Positions 33,516 to 44,301 of a stretch of 64,000 bases of DNA are shown here, piece after piece. The position numbers and the translations under genes are program-made. The notes under the pieces were generated by a model. That model saw only the letters and a program-made list of their open reading frames with translations. It was not told the origin of the DNA and did no database searches. The stretch comes from Luteimonas sp. J29 (GTDB lineage Bacteria; Pseudomonadota; Gammaproteobacteria; Xanthomonadales; Xanthomonadaceae): NCBI RefSeq assembly GCF_000472505.1, contig NZ_AWZR01000002.1, forward strand, positions 62,001 through 126,000, read 5' to 3'. Position 1 is the stretch's first letter, and every line of letters begins with the position of its first letter.

Positions 33516-34511
33516 ATGAGAGCCGTCGTCTGCGACGCATGGGGGCCACCCGAATCACTGCGCATCGGCGAACTGCCCCTGCCCGAACCGGGGCCCGGCC
33601 AGGTGCGGGTGCGCGTGCACGCGGCCGCGGCGAACTACCCGGATGCGCTGATGGTGGCCGGCAAGTACCAGTTCCGGCCCGAGCTGCCCTTCGCCCCGGG
33701 CCTGGAGTTCTCCGGCGTGGTGAGCGCGGTCGGCGACGGCGTGGACACGCTGCACCCCGGCGACAAGGTCGTCGGCACCGCGACCCACGGGGCCTTCGCC
33801 GAGGAAGTGGTGGCCGAGGCCGGCCACCTCGTGGCGCTGCCCGCCGACACCGGCGACGAAGCGCTGGCCGTGGCCGCCAGCTTCCTGCTCACCTACGGCA
33901 CCTCCTGGCATGCGCTCAAGGACCGTGCGCAGGCGAAGGCCGGCGAGACCCTGCTGGTGCTCGGCGCCGGCGGCGGCGTCGGCCTGGCCGCGGTGGAGCT
34001 GGGCAAGCGCATGGGCCTGCGCGTGATCGCCGCGGCCTCCACCCAGGCCAAGCGCGAGGCGGCGCGCTCGCGCGGCGCCGACGCGACCGTCGACCCGGGC
34101 GCCGGGGACTTCCGCGACCAGGTGCGCGCACACGCCGGCAAGGCCGGCGTGGACATCGTCTACGACCCGGTGGGCGGCGCACTCACCGAGACCGCGCTGC
34201 GCACCCTGGCCTGGGGCGGCCGCCACCTCGTGGTCGGCTTCGCCGCGGGCGAGATCCCGAAAGTCCCGGCCAACCTGCTGCTGCTCAAGGGCACCGCGCT
34301 GCTGGGCGTGTTCTGGGGCGACTTCGTGCGGCGCGAACCCGCGGCCAGCGCCGCCAACACCCGCCAGCTGCTGCAGTGGCTGCGCGAAGGCGCGCTGCGG
34401 CCGCTGGTGTCGCGGCGCTATCCCCTCTCGCAGGCGCCGGCCGCGCTCTCCGCCCTGCTCTCCCGCGAGGCGGTGGGCAAGCTGCTGGTCCTGCCGCAGC
34501 TGGCCGACTGA
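33516..34511 (+). CDS. Zinc-free MDR oxidoreductase (NADPH:quinone reductase-like)
   Basis: 331-residue medium-chain dehydrogenase/reductase without the structural-zinc Cys cluster. Catalytic-domain ANYPDALMVAGKYQFRPELP and cofactor-binding LLVLGAGGGVGLAAVELGKR are typical of NADPH:quinone oxidoreductase and enoyl-CoA reductase-like proteins. It could reduce or oxidise an enoyl/keto intermediate of the pathway. A strong GGGGAGGA site precedes ATG 33516. Confidence 0.92.
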   Translation: MRAVVCDAWGPPESLRIGELPLPEPGPGQVRVRVHAAAANYPDALMVAGKYQFRPELPFAPGLEFSGVVSAVGDGVDTLHPGDKVVGTATHGAFAEEVVAEAGHLVALPADTGDEALAVAASFLLTYGTSWHALKDRAQAKAGETLLVLGAGGGVGLAAVELGKRMGLRVIAAASTQAKREAARSRGADATVDPGAGDFRDQVRAHAGKAGVDIVYDPVGGALTETALRTLAWGGRHLVVGFAAGEIPKVPANLLLLKGTALLGVFWGDFVRREPAASAANTRQLLQWLREGALRPLVSRRYPLSQAPAALSALLSREAVGKLLVLPQLAD

Positions 34512-34544
34512 GCCTCCGGCCAGCGACCCATCCAGGAGCCGACC

Positions 34545-36188
34545 ATGCAACGTTCCCCGCACTGGCCGCCCGGCCTGCCCCACCACCTCGAACTGCCGCA
34601 GACCTCGCTGTACGACAACCTCGCGGTCAGCGCGCGCCGCTACCCGCGCAAGCCGGCGACGATCTACTACGGCCGCGCGCTCGAATACGCCGAGCTCGAC
34701 GCCCAGGCGAACGCGCTCGCCGGCTACCTGCAGCAGCGCTGCGGCGTGGCGCGGGGCGACCGCGTCGCGCTGTTCATGCAGAACTGCCCGCAGTTCATCA
34801 TCGCCTTCCATGCCATCCTGCGCGCCGACGCGGTGGTGGTGCCGGTCAACTGCATGAACCGGCTCGAGGAAGTGCGGCACATCGTCCGCGACAGCGGCGC
34901 GCGCGTGGCCGTGCTGGCGCAGGAACTCGCGGCCGAGATGCTGCCGCTGCGCGGCGAGCACCTCGACCACGCCGTCGTCGCCAGCTACTGCGACTATGCC
35001 GATCCGGACACCGACCTGCCCGTGCCCGACGTGGTCGCGCAGCCGCGCGAGCGCCTCGACGGCACCGTCGCCTGGGCGGACGCCCTGGGCGAACGCCTGG
35101 CGCCCTCGCCGCACCTGGCCGGACCGGACGACCTCGCGGTGATGCCCTACACCTCCGGCACCACCGGCCATCCGAAGGGCTGCCTGCACACGCACCGCAC
35201 GGTGATGCACACCACCGTGGCCGGGCCGGAGTGGTGCTTCGCCCCCAAGGACACCGTGGTGCTGGCGAACCTGCCGATGTTCCACGTCACCGGCATGCAG
35301 AACGGCGTGACCACGCCGGTCTGGCGCGGCAACACGATCGTGGTGATGACGCGCTGGGACAAGGCCTGCGCGGCCAGGCTGATCGAGCGCCACCGCTGCG
35401 GCTCCTGGACCGCGATCCCGACCATGCTGATGGATTTCCTGCACCAGGACCTGTCGGCCTTCGACCTGTCCTCGATGCACATCCTCACCGGCGGCGGCGC
35501 GGCGATGCCCAAGGCGGTCGCCGAGCGCATCCGGCAGCTGTGGGGCATCGACTACGTGGAAGGCTACGGCCTGTCGGAAACGATGGCCCCGACCCACCTC
35601 AACCCCGTGCACCGGCCCAAGCCGCAATGCCTGGGCCTGCCGATCTTCGACGTCGATTCGCGCGTGGTCGATCCGCAGACCTTCGAGGAACTCCCGCCGG
35701 GCGAGGTCGGCGAGATCGTCTCCCACGGCCCGCAGGTGATGCTGGGCTACCACGGCCGTCCCGCCGACGATCCGGAGACCTTCGTCGAGATCGACGGCAA
35801 GCGCTTCCTGCGCACCGGCGACCTGGCCTACGTCGACGACGAGGGCTACTTCTTCATGGTCGACCGGCTCAAGCGCATGATCAACGCGTCCGGCTACAAG
35901 ATCTGGCCGGCCGAGGTCGAGGCCATGCTCTACGGCCATCCCGCGGTCCAGGAGGCCTGCGTGATCGCCGTGCGCGACCCGCACCGCGGCGAAAGCGCCA
36001 AGGCGGTGATCGTGCCGCGCGAAGGCCATGAGGTGACGCCCGCGGACATCATCGAATGGGCGCGTGGCCGCATGGCGGCCTACAAGGTGCCGCACGAGGT
36101 CGAGTTCCGCACCTCGCTGCCGCGCAGCGCCACCGGCAAGGTGCAGTGGCGGGCCCTGCAGGAAGCCGAAGACGGGCGGGCGCGGTGA
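34545..36188 (+). CDS. AMP-forming acyl-CoA synthetase
   Basis: 547-residue ANL-superfamily ligase that activates a carboxylic acid with ATP and CoA. P-loop-like [17 protein letters not shown]5 [13 protein letters not shown], the A7-A8 hinge [20 protein letters not shown], and C-terminal Lys in [13 protein letters not shown] are intact. Closest in appearance to medium/long-chain or cyclohexane-carboxylate-type ligases. In the lva-like reading it corresponds to LvaE. An AGGAG site lies before ATG 34545; its stop overlaps the permease GTG start (GTGA). Confidence 0.94.
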   Translation: MQRSPHWPPGLPHHLELPQTSLYDNLAVSARRYPRKPATIYYGRALEYAELDAQANALAGYLQQRCGVARGDRVALFMQNCPQFIIAFHAILRADAVVVPVNCMNRLEEVRHIVRDSGARVAVLAQELAAEMLPLRGEHLDHAVVASYCDYADPDTDLPVPDVVAQPRERLDGTVAWADALGERLAPSPHLAGPDDLAVMPYTSGTTGHPKGCLHTHRTVMHTTVAGPEWCFAPKDTVVLANLPMFHVTGMQNGVTTPVWRGNTIVVMTRWDKACAARLIERHRCGSWTAIPTMLMDFLHQDLSAFDLSSMHILTGGGAAMPKAVAERIRQLWGIDYVEGYGLSETMAPTHLNPVHRPKPQCLGLPIFDVDSRVVDPQTFEELPPGEVGEIVSHGPQVMLGYHGRPADDPETFVEIDGKRFLRTGDLAYVDDEGYFFMVDRLKRMINASGYKIWPAEVEAMLYGHPAVQEACVIAVRDPHRGESAKAVIVPREGHEVTPADIIEWARGRMAAYKVPHEVEFRTSLPRSATGKVQWRALQEAEDGRAR

Positions 36189-37564
36189 GCGGCGCGCAGC
36201 GGCCGCCGGTCGTCGAGAACAGCGGCTGGCGCTGGGGGCCGTTCACCTTCCGCCTGCCGTTCCTGCACACGCGCCCGCACTGGCCGGAGATCGCGCAGGG
36301 CCTGCTGGTCGCCACCGCGACCGGCCTGGCCCTGGTGCCGATCCTCGTCGGCTATTTCGGCATGTCGTTCGAGGAGGCCATCGCCGCCTCGCTGCTGGTC
36401 AGCACCCTGATCGTCATCGCGCTGTGGGTGTTCGGCGAACCCTACGCGCCGGGCTGGACCACGCCGGCGCTGCCCCTGGTGCTGGCCTTCGTGCTGCCAC
36501 GCTACGACACGCCGGACCTGCGCTTCCAGGCGATGACCGCCATGTCGCTGTCGTTCGCCGTGCTGGTGTTCGTGCTCGGCATCACCCGCGCCGGACCGCG
36601 CCTGATCGCCTGGCTGCCGCCGACGCTGCGCGCCACCATCCTGATCGGTTCGGCGCTGGCCGCGTTCCGGCAGGTGTTCGTGACCGACGCGCCGCGCTTC
36701 CTGCACCAGCAGCCGGTGTCGATCCTGCTGGCCTGCGCGATCTGCCTGGTCGTCGTGTTCTCCGCGCCGCTGCAGCGGCTGCAGCGGCGCATGCCGTGGC
36801 TGCGCCACCTGGTCGCGCTGGGCCTGCTGCCCGGCTTCCTGGCCGCCGCCGTCGTCGGGCCGCTGGTGGGCGAAGTGAGCTACGACGTGCAGTGGGGCTG
36901 GATGCTGCCGCCGGTGGGCGACGCGCTGGCGAAGATGTCGCCCTTGGCCATCGGCTGGCCGCCCCTGTCGATGTACCTGGACGTGCTGCCGCTGGTCCTG
37001 CTGACGTACGTGATCACGTTCGGCGACTGGGTCACCGCCGAAGCCGTCATCCGAGACGCGCAGCCCGCGCGTCCGGACGATCCGATCCGCATCGACGCGC
37101 GCCGCTCGCACCTGACCCTGGCCGTGCGCAACGCCGCCGCGGGCCTGGTCGCGCCGTTCTTCACCACCCAGGGCGCGCTGTGGGCAGGGGTGCACGTGGT
37201 GGTGGTGTCGCGCTGGCGGCAGGGACCGCAGGCCATGCGCGACCTGCACAGCGGGCTGATCTCCTACTACATGATGGGCCTGCCGGTGATCTACTTCCTG
37301 CTGCCTCTGCTGACCGGGCTGCAGCCGCTGCTGGGGGTCGCACTGGCCATCACCCTGGTCACCACCGGCTTCGCCTGCGCCTACATCGGCATGGGCATCC
37401 CGCGCAGCAACGCCGAGCGCGGCAGCGCGGTGCTGGGCGGCGTGGCCCTGTCGCTGTTCGATCCCTGGATCGCGCTGGCCGCGGCACTGGCCTGCTGGTG
37501 GCTGCTGGTGGGCCGCGAGCAGAAGCCGGCCACGGCAACCGCCAGCGCGGAGGAACGTGCATGA
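36185..37564 (+). CDS. Polytopic permease of unclear family
   Basis: 459-residue membrane protein with roughly twelve hydrophobic segments, e.g. [40 protein letters not shown], and [20 protein letters not shown]. Conserved-looking polar loops are [20 protein letters not shown] and [20 protein letters not shown]. The layout (two inverted halves, central polar helix breaks) recalls NCS2/SulP-type transporters, but I cannot assign it firmly. GTG 36185 is the start, overlapping the ligase stop; no in-frame ATG is closer. Sited between the ligase and thioesterase, it may carry the acid substrate across the inner membrane. Confidence 0.88.
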   Translation: MSGAQRPPVVENSGWRWGPFTFRLPFLHTRPHWPEIAQGLLVATATGLALVPILVGYFGMSFEEAIAASLLVSTLIVIALWVFGEPYAPGWTTPALPLVLAFVLPRYDTPDLRFQAMTAMSLSFAVLVFVLGITRAGPRLIAWLPPTLRATILIGSALAAFRQVFVTDAPRFLHQQPVSILLACAICLVVVFSAPLQRLQRRMPWLRHLVALGLLPGFLAAAVVGPLVGEVSYDVQWGWMLPPVGDALAKMSPLAIGWPPLSMYLDVLPLVLLTYVITFGDWVTAEAVIRDAQPARPDDPIRIDARRSHLTLAVRNAAAGLVAPFFTTQGALWAGVHVVVVSRWRQGPQAMRDLHSGLISYYMMGLPVIYFLLPLLTGLQPLLGVALAITLVTTGFACAYIGMGIPRSNAERGSAVLGGVALSLFDPWIALAAALACWWLLVGREQKPATATASAEERA

Positions 37565-37992
37565 GCACGCGCGCCGACTATCGCCACTTCCTGTCCATCC
37601 CCACCCGCTGGAAGGACAACGACGTCTACGGCCACGTCAACAATGTCGAGTACTACAGCTACTTCGACACCGTGATCAACACGTATCTGATTACCGCCGG
37701 CGGGCTCGACATCCACCGCGGCGCGGCGATCGGCCTGTGCGCCGAATCGCATTGCCGCTTCCTGCGCGAGATCGCCTTCCCGGGCAGCGTGGATGCCGGG
37801 ATGCGCGTGGAGAAGCTGGGCAACAGCAGCGTGCGCTACGGCATCGGCCTGTTTCGCGCCGGCGAGGACGAGCCTGCCGCCGAAGGCTGGTTCGTGCACG
37901 TGTTCGTCGACCGCGAGAGCCGGCGCAGCACGCCGATCCCGGACCGCATCCGCGCGGCCCTCGCGCCGCTGGTGGTGGAGGCGGCGCCATGA
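37561..37992 (+). CDS. 4HBT-type acyl-CoA thioesterase
   Basis: 143-residue single hotdog domain. The catalytic-type segment [20 protein letters not shown] (D...GHVNN) and the [20 protein letters not shown] strand are typical of YbgC/4-hydroxybenzoyl-CoA thioesterases. It probably frees CoA from a pathway acyl-CoA or relieves CoA sequestration. ATG 37561 overlaps the permease stop (ATGA), and its own stop overlaps the next start (ATGA at 37989). Confidence 0.93.
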   Translation: MSTRADYRHFLSIPTRWKDNDVYGHVNNVEYYSYFDTVINTYLITAGGLDIHRGAAIGLCAESHCRFLREIAFPGSVDAGMRVEKLGNSSVRYGIGLFRAGEDEPAAEGWFVHVFVDRESRRSTPIPDRIRAALAPLVVEAAP

Positions 37993-39122
37993 CCACAATG
38001 CGCGCCGCGGTGCTGCGCACGATGGGCGCGCCGGCCCCGTATGCACGGTCGCGCCCGCTCGCGATCGAAACCGTGCGGCTGCAGCCGCCGGGGCGGGGCG
38101 AGGTACGCGTGCGCGTGCGCGCCGCGGGCCTGTGCCATTCCGACCTGTCGGTGATCGACGGCTCGCGCCCTCGCCCCATGCCGATGCTGCTCGGGCACGA
38201 GGCCACCGGCGAGGTGGTCGAACTGGGCGACGGCGTCTCCGGCCTGCGGGTGGGCGACCAGGTCGTGTTCTCGTTCGTGCCGATGTGCGGGCACTGCGGT
38301 CCGTGCGCCTGCGGCCGCCCGGTGCTGTGCGAACCCGGCGCGGCCGCCAACGCCGCCGGCACCCTGCTCGACGGCGACGTGCGGCTGCGCGACGCGCACG
38401 ACGCGCCGCTGCACCACCACCTGGGCGTGTCCGGATTCGCCGAGTACGCCGTGGTGTCCGAACGTTCCGCGGTGCGCATCGATCCGGACCTGCCGCCCTC
38501 CATCGCCGCCCTGTTCGGCTGCGCTGTGATGACCGGCGTCGGCGCGGTGGTGAACACCGCCGGGGTGCGCCCGGGCGAATCGGTGGCGGTGTTCGGGCTC
38601 GGCGGCGTCGGCCTCTCGGCGGTGCTGGGCGCCGCCGCCTGCTCGGCCTGGCCGCTGGTCGCGGTCGACGTGGTGCCGGAAAAGCTGGCCCTGGCACGCG
38701 AACTCGGCGCAAGCCACTGCATCGACGCGCGCGAGGGCGACGTGGCCGCGCAGGTGCGCGAGGCGACCGGCGGCGGCGTCGACCACGCGCTCGAGACCGC
38801 GGGCAGCGAGCGCGTGCTCGCCGCCGCCTACGCCGCCACCCGCCGCGGCGGCTGCACGATCACCGTCGGCCTGCCCGCGCCCGACCGCATGTTCAGCGTG
38901 CCGGCGGTGGGCCTGGTCGCGGAGGAACGCACGGTCAAGGGCTCGTACATGGGCTCGGCGGTGCCCCGCCGCGACATCCCGCGCTACGTGGCCCTGCATC
39001 GCGCCGGCCGGCTGCCGGTCGAGCGGCTTCTCACCCACACGCTGGCGCTCGACGACATCAATGCCGGCTTCGACCGGCTCGCCCGCGGCGAGGCGATCCG
39101 CCAGGTGGTGCTGTTCGACTGA
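37989..39122 (+). CDS. Zinc-dependent alcohol dehydrogenase (class III-like)
   Basis: 377-residue MDR dehydrogenase with both zinc sites: catalytic Cys in [14 protein letters not shown] and [15 protein letters not shown], and the structural four-Cys cluster [16 protein letters not shown]. The Rossmann loop [20 protein letters not shown] is intact. Similar enzymes oxidise primary or secondary alcohols; the real substrate is unknown. Last gene of the plus-strand operon, coupled to the thioesterase gene. Confidence 0.93.
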   Translation: MTTMRAAVLRTMGAPAPYARSRPLAIETVRLQPPGRGEVRVRVRAAGLCHSDLSVIDGSRPRPMPMLLGHEATGEVVELGDGVSGLRVGDQVVFSFVPMCGHCGPCACGRPVLCEPGAAANAAGTLLDGDVRLRDAHDAPLHHHLGVSGFAEYAVVSERSAVRIDPDLPPSIAALFGCAVMTGVGAVVNTAGVRPGESVAVFGLGGVGLSAVLGAAACSAWPLVAVDVVPEKLALARELGASHCIDAREGDVAAQVREATGGGVDHALETAGSERVLAAAYAATRRGGCTITVGLPAPDRMFSVPAVGLVAEERTVKGSYMGSAVPRRDIPRYVALHRAGRLPVERLLTHTLALDDINAGFDRLARGEAIRQVVLFD

Positions 39123-39171
39123 ACGGCGCGGCGGGCGTGCGGCCGCGCATTGCGCGCCGCGGCCGATGGAC

Positions 39172-39927
39172 TCAGCCCTCCAGCCCCAGCGCCGCGCGCA
39201 GCGCCTGGCGGTAGCGACGGCCGGACGCGAGCCGGGTGCCGTCGCGCAGGCGCAGGCTGTACTGCCCGGCACCGAGCGGCTCGACCTGCTCGACCAGGTC
39301 GATGCGCACCGCGCGCGAGCGGTGCACGCGCACGAAGCGCGCCGGGTCCAGGCGATCGAGCAGCGCGGCCAGCGGCTGGCGCAGCAGCAGGCTGCGACCA
39401 GGGAGCACAAGCTCGACGTAGTTGCCCTGTGCCACCAGCATGCTGATCTCGTCGACCGCCACCACGCGCAGGCGCGGCCCGTCCGGGACCGCGAGGCGGG
39501 AGAGGTATCCGCCGGCCGCCGGGGCTGGTTCACGCAGGGGCGCCGAGGGTGGCGGCACCGGCGCCATCCGTGCACGCACCCGCTCGACCGCCTCGCGCAG
39601 GCGCACCGGCGACAGCGGCTTGACCAGGTAATCGACCGCATCCACCGCGAACGCCTCGAGCGCGCGTTCGCCGTATGCGCTCACCACCACCACCCGCGGC
39701 CGCGCCGGCGCCGGCATCCGCTCCAGCAGCTCGAATCCGTCGAGCCCGGGCATGCGCACATCCAGGAACACGACGTCCGGCCGCACCTGCGCCAGCCCGG
39801 ACAGCGCCGCGGCGCCGTCGCGATAACTGCCCACCACCTCCACGCCGCCCAGGTCGCCGAGCATGCGTTCGAGCCGCCGCCGGGCCAGCGGCTCGTCGTC
39901 GACGATGGCCGCACGCAACGGGGTCAT
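39172..39927 (-). CDS. LytTR-family response regulator
   Basis: 251-residue response regulator. Receiver domain (1-120): AAIVDDEPLARRRLERML, phospho-acceptor Asp56 in VVFLDVRMPGLDGFELL, and KPLSPVRLREAV. After a Pro/Ala linker the LytTR DNA-binding domain (about 145-248) has LVAQGNYVELVL, FVRVHRSRAVRIDLVEQVEP and the C-terminal LASGRRYRQAL. ATG 39927 overlaps the sensor's stop as ATGA. It is convergent with the alcohol dehydrogenase gene and is not obviously part of the catabolic locus. Confidence 0.95.
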   Translation of the reverse strand: MTPLRAAIVDDEPLARRRLERMLGDLGGVEVVGSYRDGAAALSGLAQVRPDVVFLDVRMPGLDGFELLERMPAPARPRVVVVSAYGERALEAFAVDAVDYLVKPLSPVRLREAVERVRARMAPVPPPSAPLREPAPAAGGYLSRLAVPDGPRLRVVAVDEISMLVAQGNYVELVLPGRSLLLRQPLAALLDRLDPARFVRVHRSRAVRIDLVEQVEPLGAGQYSLRLRDGTRLASGRRYRQALRAALGLEG

Positions 39928-40994
39928 GCCGCGACCTCGCGCGCGGGCGCGCACGGGACCACGACCCGTGCGGTGGTGCCGCCGAGCGCATTGGGCAGCA
40001 GCTGCAGGGAGGCTTCTGTGCCGTGCAGCTGCTGCAGCCTCGCGCGCAGGTTGGCCAGGCCGTGGCCGGGGCGCGCCTCCGGATCAGGCCCGCCGCCGTC
40101 GTCGCACACCGCCAGGTGCAGGGCGGGGCCCTCGCGCCGCGCCTCGACGACCAGGCGCCCGGGTCCCGTGCGCCGCGCCAGCGCGTGCACGATCGCGTTC
40201 TCGGCCAGCGGCTGCAGCAGCAGCGGCGGTACCCGCACGTCGCCCACGTCGTCCCCGATCCGCCATTCCACCCGCAGGCGGTCGCCCAGGCGCAGCGACT
40301 CGATGTCGAGGTAGTGGCGCAGCAGCGCCAGTTCCTCGCGCAGCGGCACCTGCGGCGTGGCCTGGCGCTCGAGGCTGCTGCGCAGCAGCGCGCCGAGCGC
40401 CACCAGCATCCGGTCGGCGGCATCCGGATCCAGGTGCACGACCTCGGCGATGGAGTTGAGTGCGTTGAACATGAAGTGCGGATTGAGCTGCGAGGCCAGC
40501 AGCTGCAGGCGCGCGCCGGCCAGGTCGGCCTCCAGCCGCGCGGCCCGGCGCTCGCGCTCGCGCGCCCGCGCCGCGTACAGCCAGGCGTGGCACGCACCGA
40601 CCATCAGCCACAGCAGCAGCAGGTTGTTGGCCAGGCTCGCGGCGAGCACCGTGGCGACCGCCGGCTGCCCGTGGTACCAGCCGACCCACGGGTTGAGCGC
40701 CAGCACCGCCAACGCGCGCAACACCACGATCGCCAGCACCAGGGCGAAGGTCGCCGGCAGGTGCCGGGCGAGTCGGCCGCGCTCGAGCGGGAAACGCTGC
40801 ACGCCCCACAGCAGCAGCAGGGTCAGCGGGATCCACAGCCAGGCCGAGGCGAAGCCGATCGTGGCCGCGCGCCCGAGCGGCATCACCTGGCCGTCGGCGC
40901 CTTCCATGCTCAGTGCCTGGCTGGTGGAGGCCACGCCGTACAGCGTCCACCAGGCGGTCACCAGCAGCAGCGTGGGCCAGGGACGCAAGCGCAT
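39924..40994 (-). CDS. LytS/YpdA-type sensor histidine kinase
   Basis: 356-residue membrane histidine kinase. Four hydrophobic spans in the first 140 residues (PTLLLVTAWWTLYGVA, IGFASAWLWIPLTLLLLWGV, ATFALVLAIVVLRALAVLAL, LANNLLLLWLMVGACHAWLY), a coiled coil, and the His_kinase domain with LLASQLNPHFMFNALNSIAE (phospho-His173). The ATPase part has LQPLAENAIVHALARR (N box) and GHGLANLRARLQQLHG (G2). ATG 40994 starts at a typical short pre-helix; a longer frame to 41186 is rejected. Partner of the LytTR regulator. Confidence 0.94.
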   Translation of the reverse strand: MRLRPWPTLLLVTAWWTLYGVASTSQALSMEGADGQVMPLGRAATIGFASAWLWIPLTLLLLWGVQRFPLERGRLARHLPATFALVLAIVVLRALAVLALNPWVGWYHGQPAVATVLAASLANNLLLLWLMVGACHAWLYAARARERERRAARLEADLAGARLQLLASQLNPHFMFNALNSIAEVVHLDPDAADRMLVALGALLRSSLERQATPQVPLREELALLRHYLDIESLRLGDRLRVEWRIGDDVGDVRVPPLLLQPLAENAIVHALARRTGPGRLVVEARREGPALHLAVCDDGGGPDPEARPGHGLANLRARLQQLHGTEASLQLLPNALGGTTARVVVPCAPAREVAA

Positions 40995-41140
40995 ATGCAC
41001 GCCATGCTGGAACGGGCCGGCTGCGTCCGCAAGCGCCCAGGTGGCGTTCGCCCCGCGATCGGGACGCTTCGTCACAAGGTCGTTGCGTGGTGCGCGCCTG
41101 AAGGCCTCTGCTTCGGCACACCGTCGCCGGAGCAAGCGCC

Positions 41141-42136
41141 ATGATCCGACCCGATGCCCTGACCGCCGGACTGCTCGCCGCCGCACTCACCACCGCGCTC
41201 GCCGCGGCCTGCGCGCACGCGCGCGGCGGCCCCTCCCCGACCCCTTCTCCTTCTCCCGTTCCCTCCCCTGCGTCGCCCTCCCCTCACGCGCCGCCCTGCC
41301 CGCCGACCGAGGTGTTCGCCCCCGGCACCATTTCCCTTCCCGACAGCTGGCAGTGGCGGCTGAACTTCAATCCGCTGCTCACCGAGGCGTACTGGTCGCA
41401 CAGCGAAGGCTGGTGGCCCGGCACGCGCGAGCGCGCCGAGATCCGCACCTCGCGCCGCCTGCCGGGCGGCCGCTGGTCCACGCCGGCCGTGGTGCCGTTC
41501 TCGGGCACGTACGCCGACATGGATCCGTTCGTGACCCCGCTCGGGACGGCGATGTTCTTCTCGTCCATGCGCCCGGTGGACGGCCGGCCCCGGCAGGACA
41601 TGGACCTGTGGATGGTGCGCCGCACCGCGCACGGGTGGAGCGAGCCGGTGCACCTCGGCGACCAGGTCAACGCCGAGGGCTACGACGAGCTGTATCCGAG
41701 CGCGGACCTGCTCGGCAACCTGTACTTCGCCCGGGTCAAGGCACCGGAGCCCGGCGGGGACGTGCAGATCTGGCGCAGCCGCCCGCGGCGCGACGGCAGC
41801 TACGGTCCGCCGGAACTGCTGGGCCCGGGCGTGAACACGCCCGAGCGCTGGGAATTCAATCCGGAGATCTCGCCCGACGGCCGAACCCTGCTGTTCGTGC
41901 GCCTGGACCGCGACGACGACGGCCTCGAGGACGTCGGCCATGGCTGGGGCGACCTCTACGTCAGCCGCCAGGTCCACGGCGTGTTCACCGAAGCGGTGAA
42001 CCTGGGCCCGTGCGTGAACACGGCCGCCGACGAGTACCACCCCACCGTGCTGTGGGGACGCGGCGAACTCTATTTCGCCCGCAGCGCCGGCACCCCCGGG
42101 AACTTCCACCGCACCCGGCTGCGCCTGCCGCGCTGA
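41141..42136 (+). CDS. Exported PD40/TolB-like beta-propeller protein
   Basis: 331-residue protein with an N-terminal export signal (LLAAALTTALAAACAHA), perhaps a weak lipobox at AAAC, then a Pro/Ser-rich stretch (SPTPSPSPVPSPAS). The body has WD40-like PD40 repeats: FNPLLTEAYWSHS, DMDPFVTPLGTAMFFSSMRP, DELYPSADLLGNLYFARVK, FNPEISPDGRTLLFVRLDRD, DEYHPTVLWGRGELYFARSA. Such repeats form beta-propellers that bind proteins or sugars; a specific role cannot be assigned. Divergent from the LytS-type kinase with 146 bp between them. Confidence 0.88.
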   Translation: MIRPDALTAGLLAAALTTALAAACAHARGGPSPTPSPSPVPSPASPSPHAPPCPPTEVFAPGTISLPDSWQWRLNFNPLLTEAYWSHSEGWWPGTRERAEIRTSRRLPGGRWSTPAVVPFSGTYADMDPFVTPLGTAMFFSSMRPVDGRPRQDMDLWMVRRTAHGWSEPVHLGDQVNAEGYDELYPSADLLGNLYFARVKAPEPGGDVQIWRSRPRRDGSYGPPELLGPGVNTPERWEFNPEISPDGRTLLFVRLDRDDDGLEDVGHGWGDLYVSRQVHGVFTEAVNLGPCVNTAADEYHPTVLWGRGELYFARSAGTPGNFHRTRLRLPR

Positions 42137-42156
42137 GCGCGCGGAATGCGGGCAAG

Positions 42157-42186
42157 AAAAAGGCCGGCCCCCGCGGGGGCCGGCCT
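42157..42186 (-). terminator. Rho-independent terminator of the helicase gene
   Basis: A perfect 12-bp stem (42161-42172 with 42175-42186, AGGCCGGCCCCC arm) with a 2-nt centre, followed on the minus strand by a U-tract (plus-strand A run 42157-42161). It begins 20 bp past the helicase stop and serves that transcript; the plus-strand gene ending at 42136 lacks the U-tract side. Confidence 0.85.
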
Positions 42187-42205
42187 TCGTGTGCCCGGCC
42201 GGGCC

Positions 42206-43552
<1,347 letters not shown>

Positions 43553-43928
43553 GTGGGATTTGCTCCTCGGCAGCCGCGTCCCGCCGCGCCATGCGGCCAC
43601 GGACGTGGGCACGGGCATCGATCGAGGCCTTCGGCTGGGCTTGCCCGGAACCATCCAGATCCGCGTTGCGGGCAATGATTGGCGGCGTCCGGAGGCTTCC
43701 GGAACCGTGTCTGCGCGACGAAAGACGTGCGGGAGAGGCGCCGCCGGGAGGTCCCCCGGGGCCGGCCTGCCAGGATCGTGGCCTGCGGATGCAGGTGGGC
43801 AGCCGTGTTGCAAACGCCGTCATTGTACCCGTTGCGCCCGTTCCCGGCCATCCCCGCGGCCGGGCGCGCTGGAAAGCCGCCGGCCGGCTGTGACACCCTT
43901 GCATGCGACCCCGCCCCGCGAGCGCCGC
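43553..43928. promoter_or_regulatory. 376-bp intergenic with likely long helicase leader
   Basis: No convincing gene lies here. On the minus strand a TACAAT -10-like hexamer (43827-43822) with a weak -35 predicts a leader of about 260 nt ahead of the helicase. That leader contains a TCCGGA-N4-TCCGGA hairpin (43688-43703) and a GC hairpin around 43748-43765. DEAD-box helicase genes often have long structured leaders that control their own expression. The plus-strand promoter for the DoxX gene must also lie here but I cannot place it. Confidence 0.4.
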
Positions 43929-44297
43929 ATGTCCTTCCGTCCGACCCCGCCGAGTCCCGGAATCGTCCTTGCCCGCCTGCTGCTGGCGAGCGTGTTCATC
44001 GTGATGGGGAGCTGGCGCCTGTGGGCCGCCTGGCGCGGCGTGCCCACCAGCGGCGCGACCCTGACCTTCAGCGCGGCCGAACTGCTGCTGGGGGTGCTGA
44101 TGGCGGCGGGATGGAAGGTCCGGGCGCTGGCCCTGGCCGCCGCCGCCCTGCTGGTGGCCGACGCTGTGATGAACCATCCGTTCTGGGGCCTGGCCGAGCC
44201 GGCCCGCAGTGCGCAGCTGCTGCACTTCATGAAGAACGCCGGCCTGGTCGGCGGCTTCCTGCTGCTGTCGCTGACCGCGCCCGCGCGACGGCGCTGA
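43929..44297 (+). CDS. DoxX-family small membrane protein
   Basis: 122-residue protein with four membrane helices (SPGIVLARLLLASVFIVMGS, SAAELLLGVLMAAGW, ALALAAAALLVADAVMNHPF, FMKNAGLVGGFLLLSLTAPA). The HFMKNAGLVGG segment is typical of DoxX/DUF417-like proteins. DoxX members are linked to thiosulfate/quinone or redox balance, but function here is unknown. It lies 4 nt before the antiporter start, so probably co-transcribed. Confidence 0.88.
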   Translation: MSFRPTPPSPGIVLARLLLASVFIVMGSWRLWAAWRGVPTSGATLTFSAAELLLGVLMAAGWKVRALALAAAALLVADAVMNHPFWGLAEPARSAQLLHFMKNAGLVGGFLLLSLTAPARRR

Positions 44298-44301
44298 GGC
44301 C

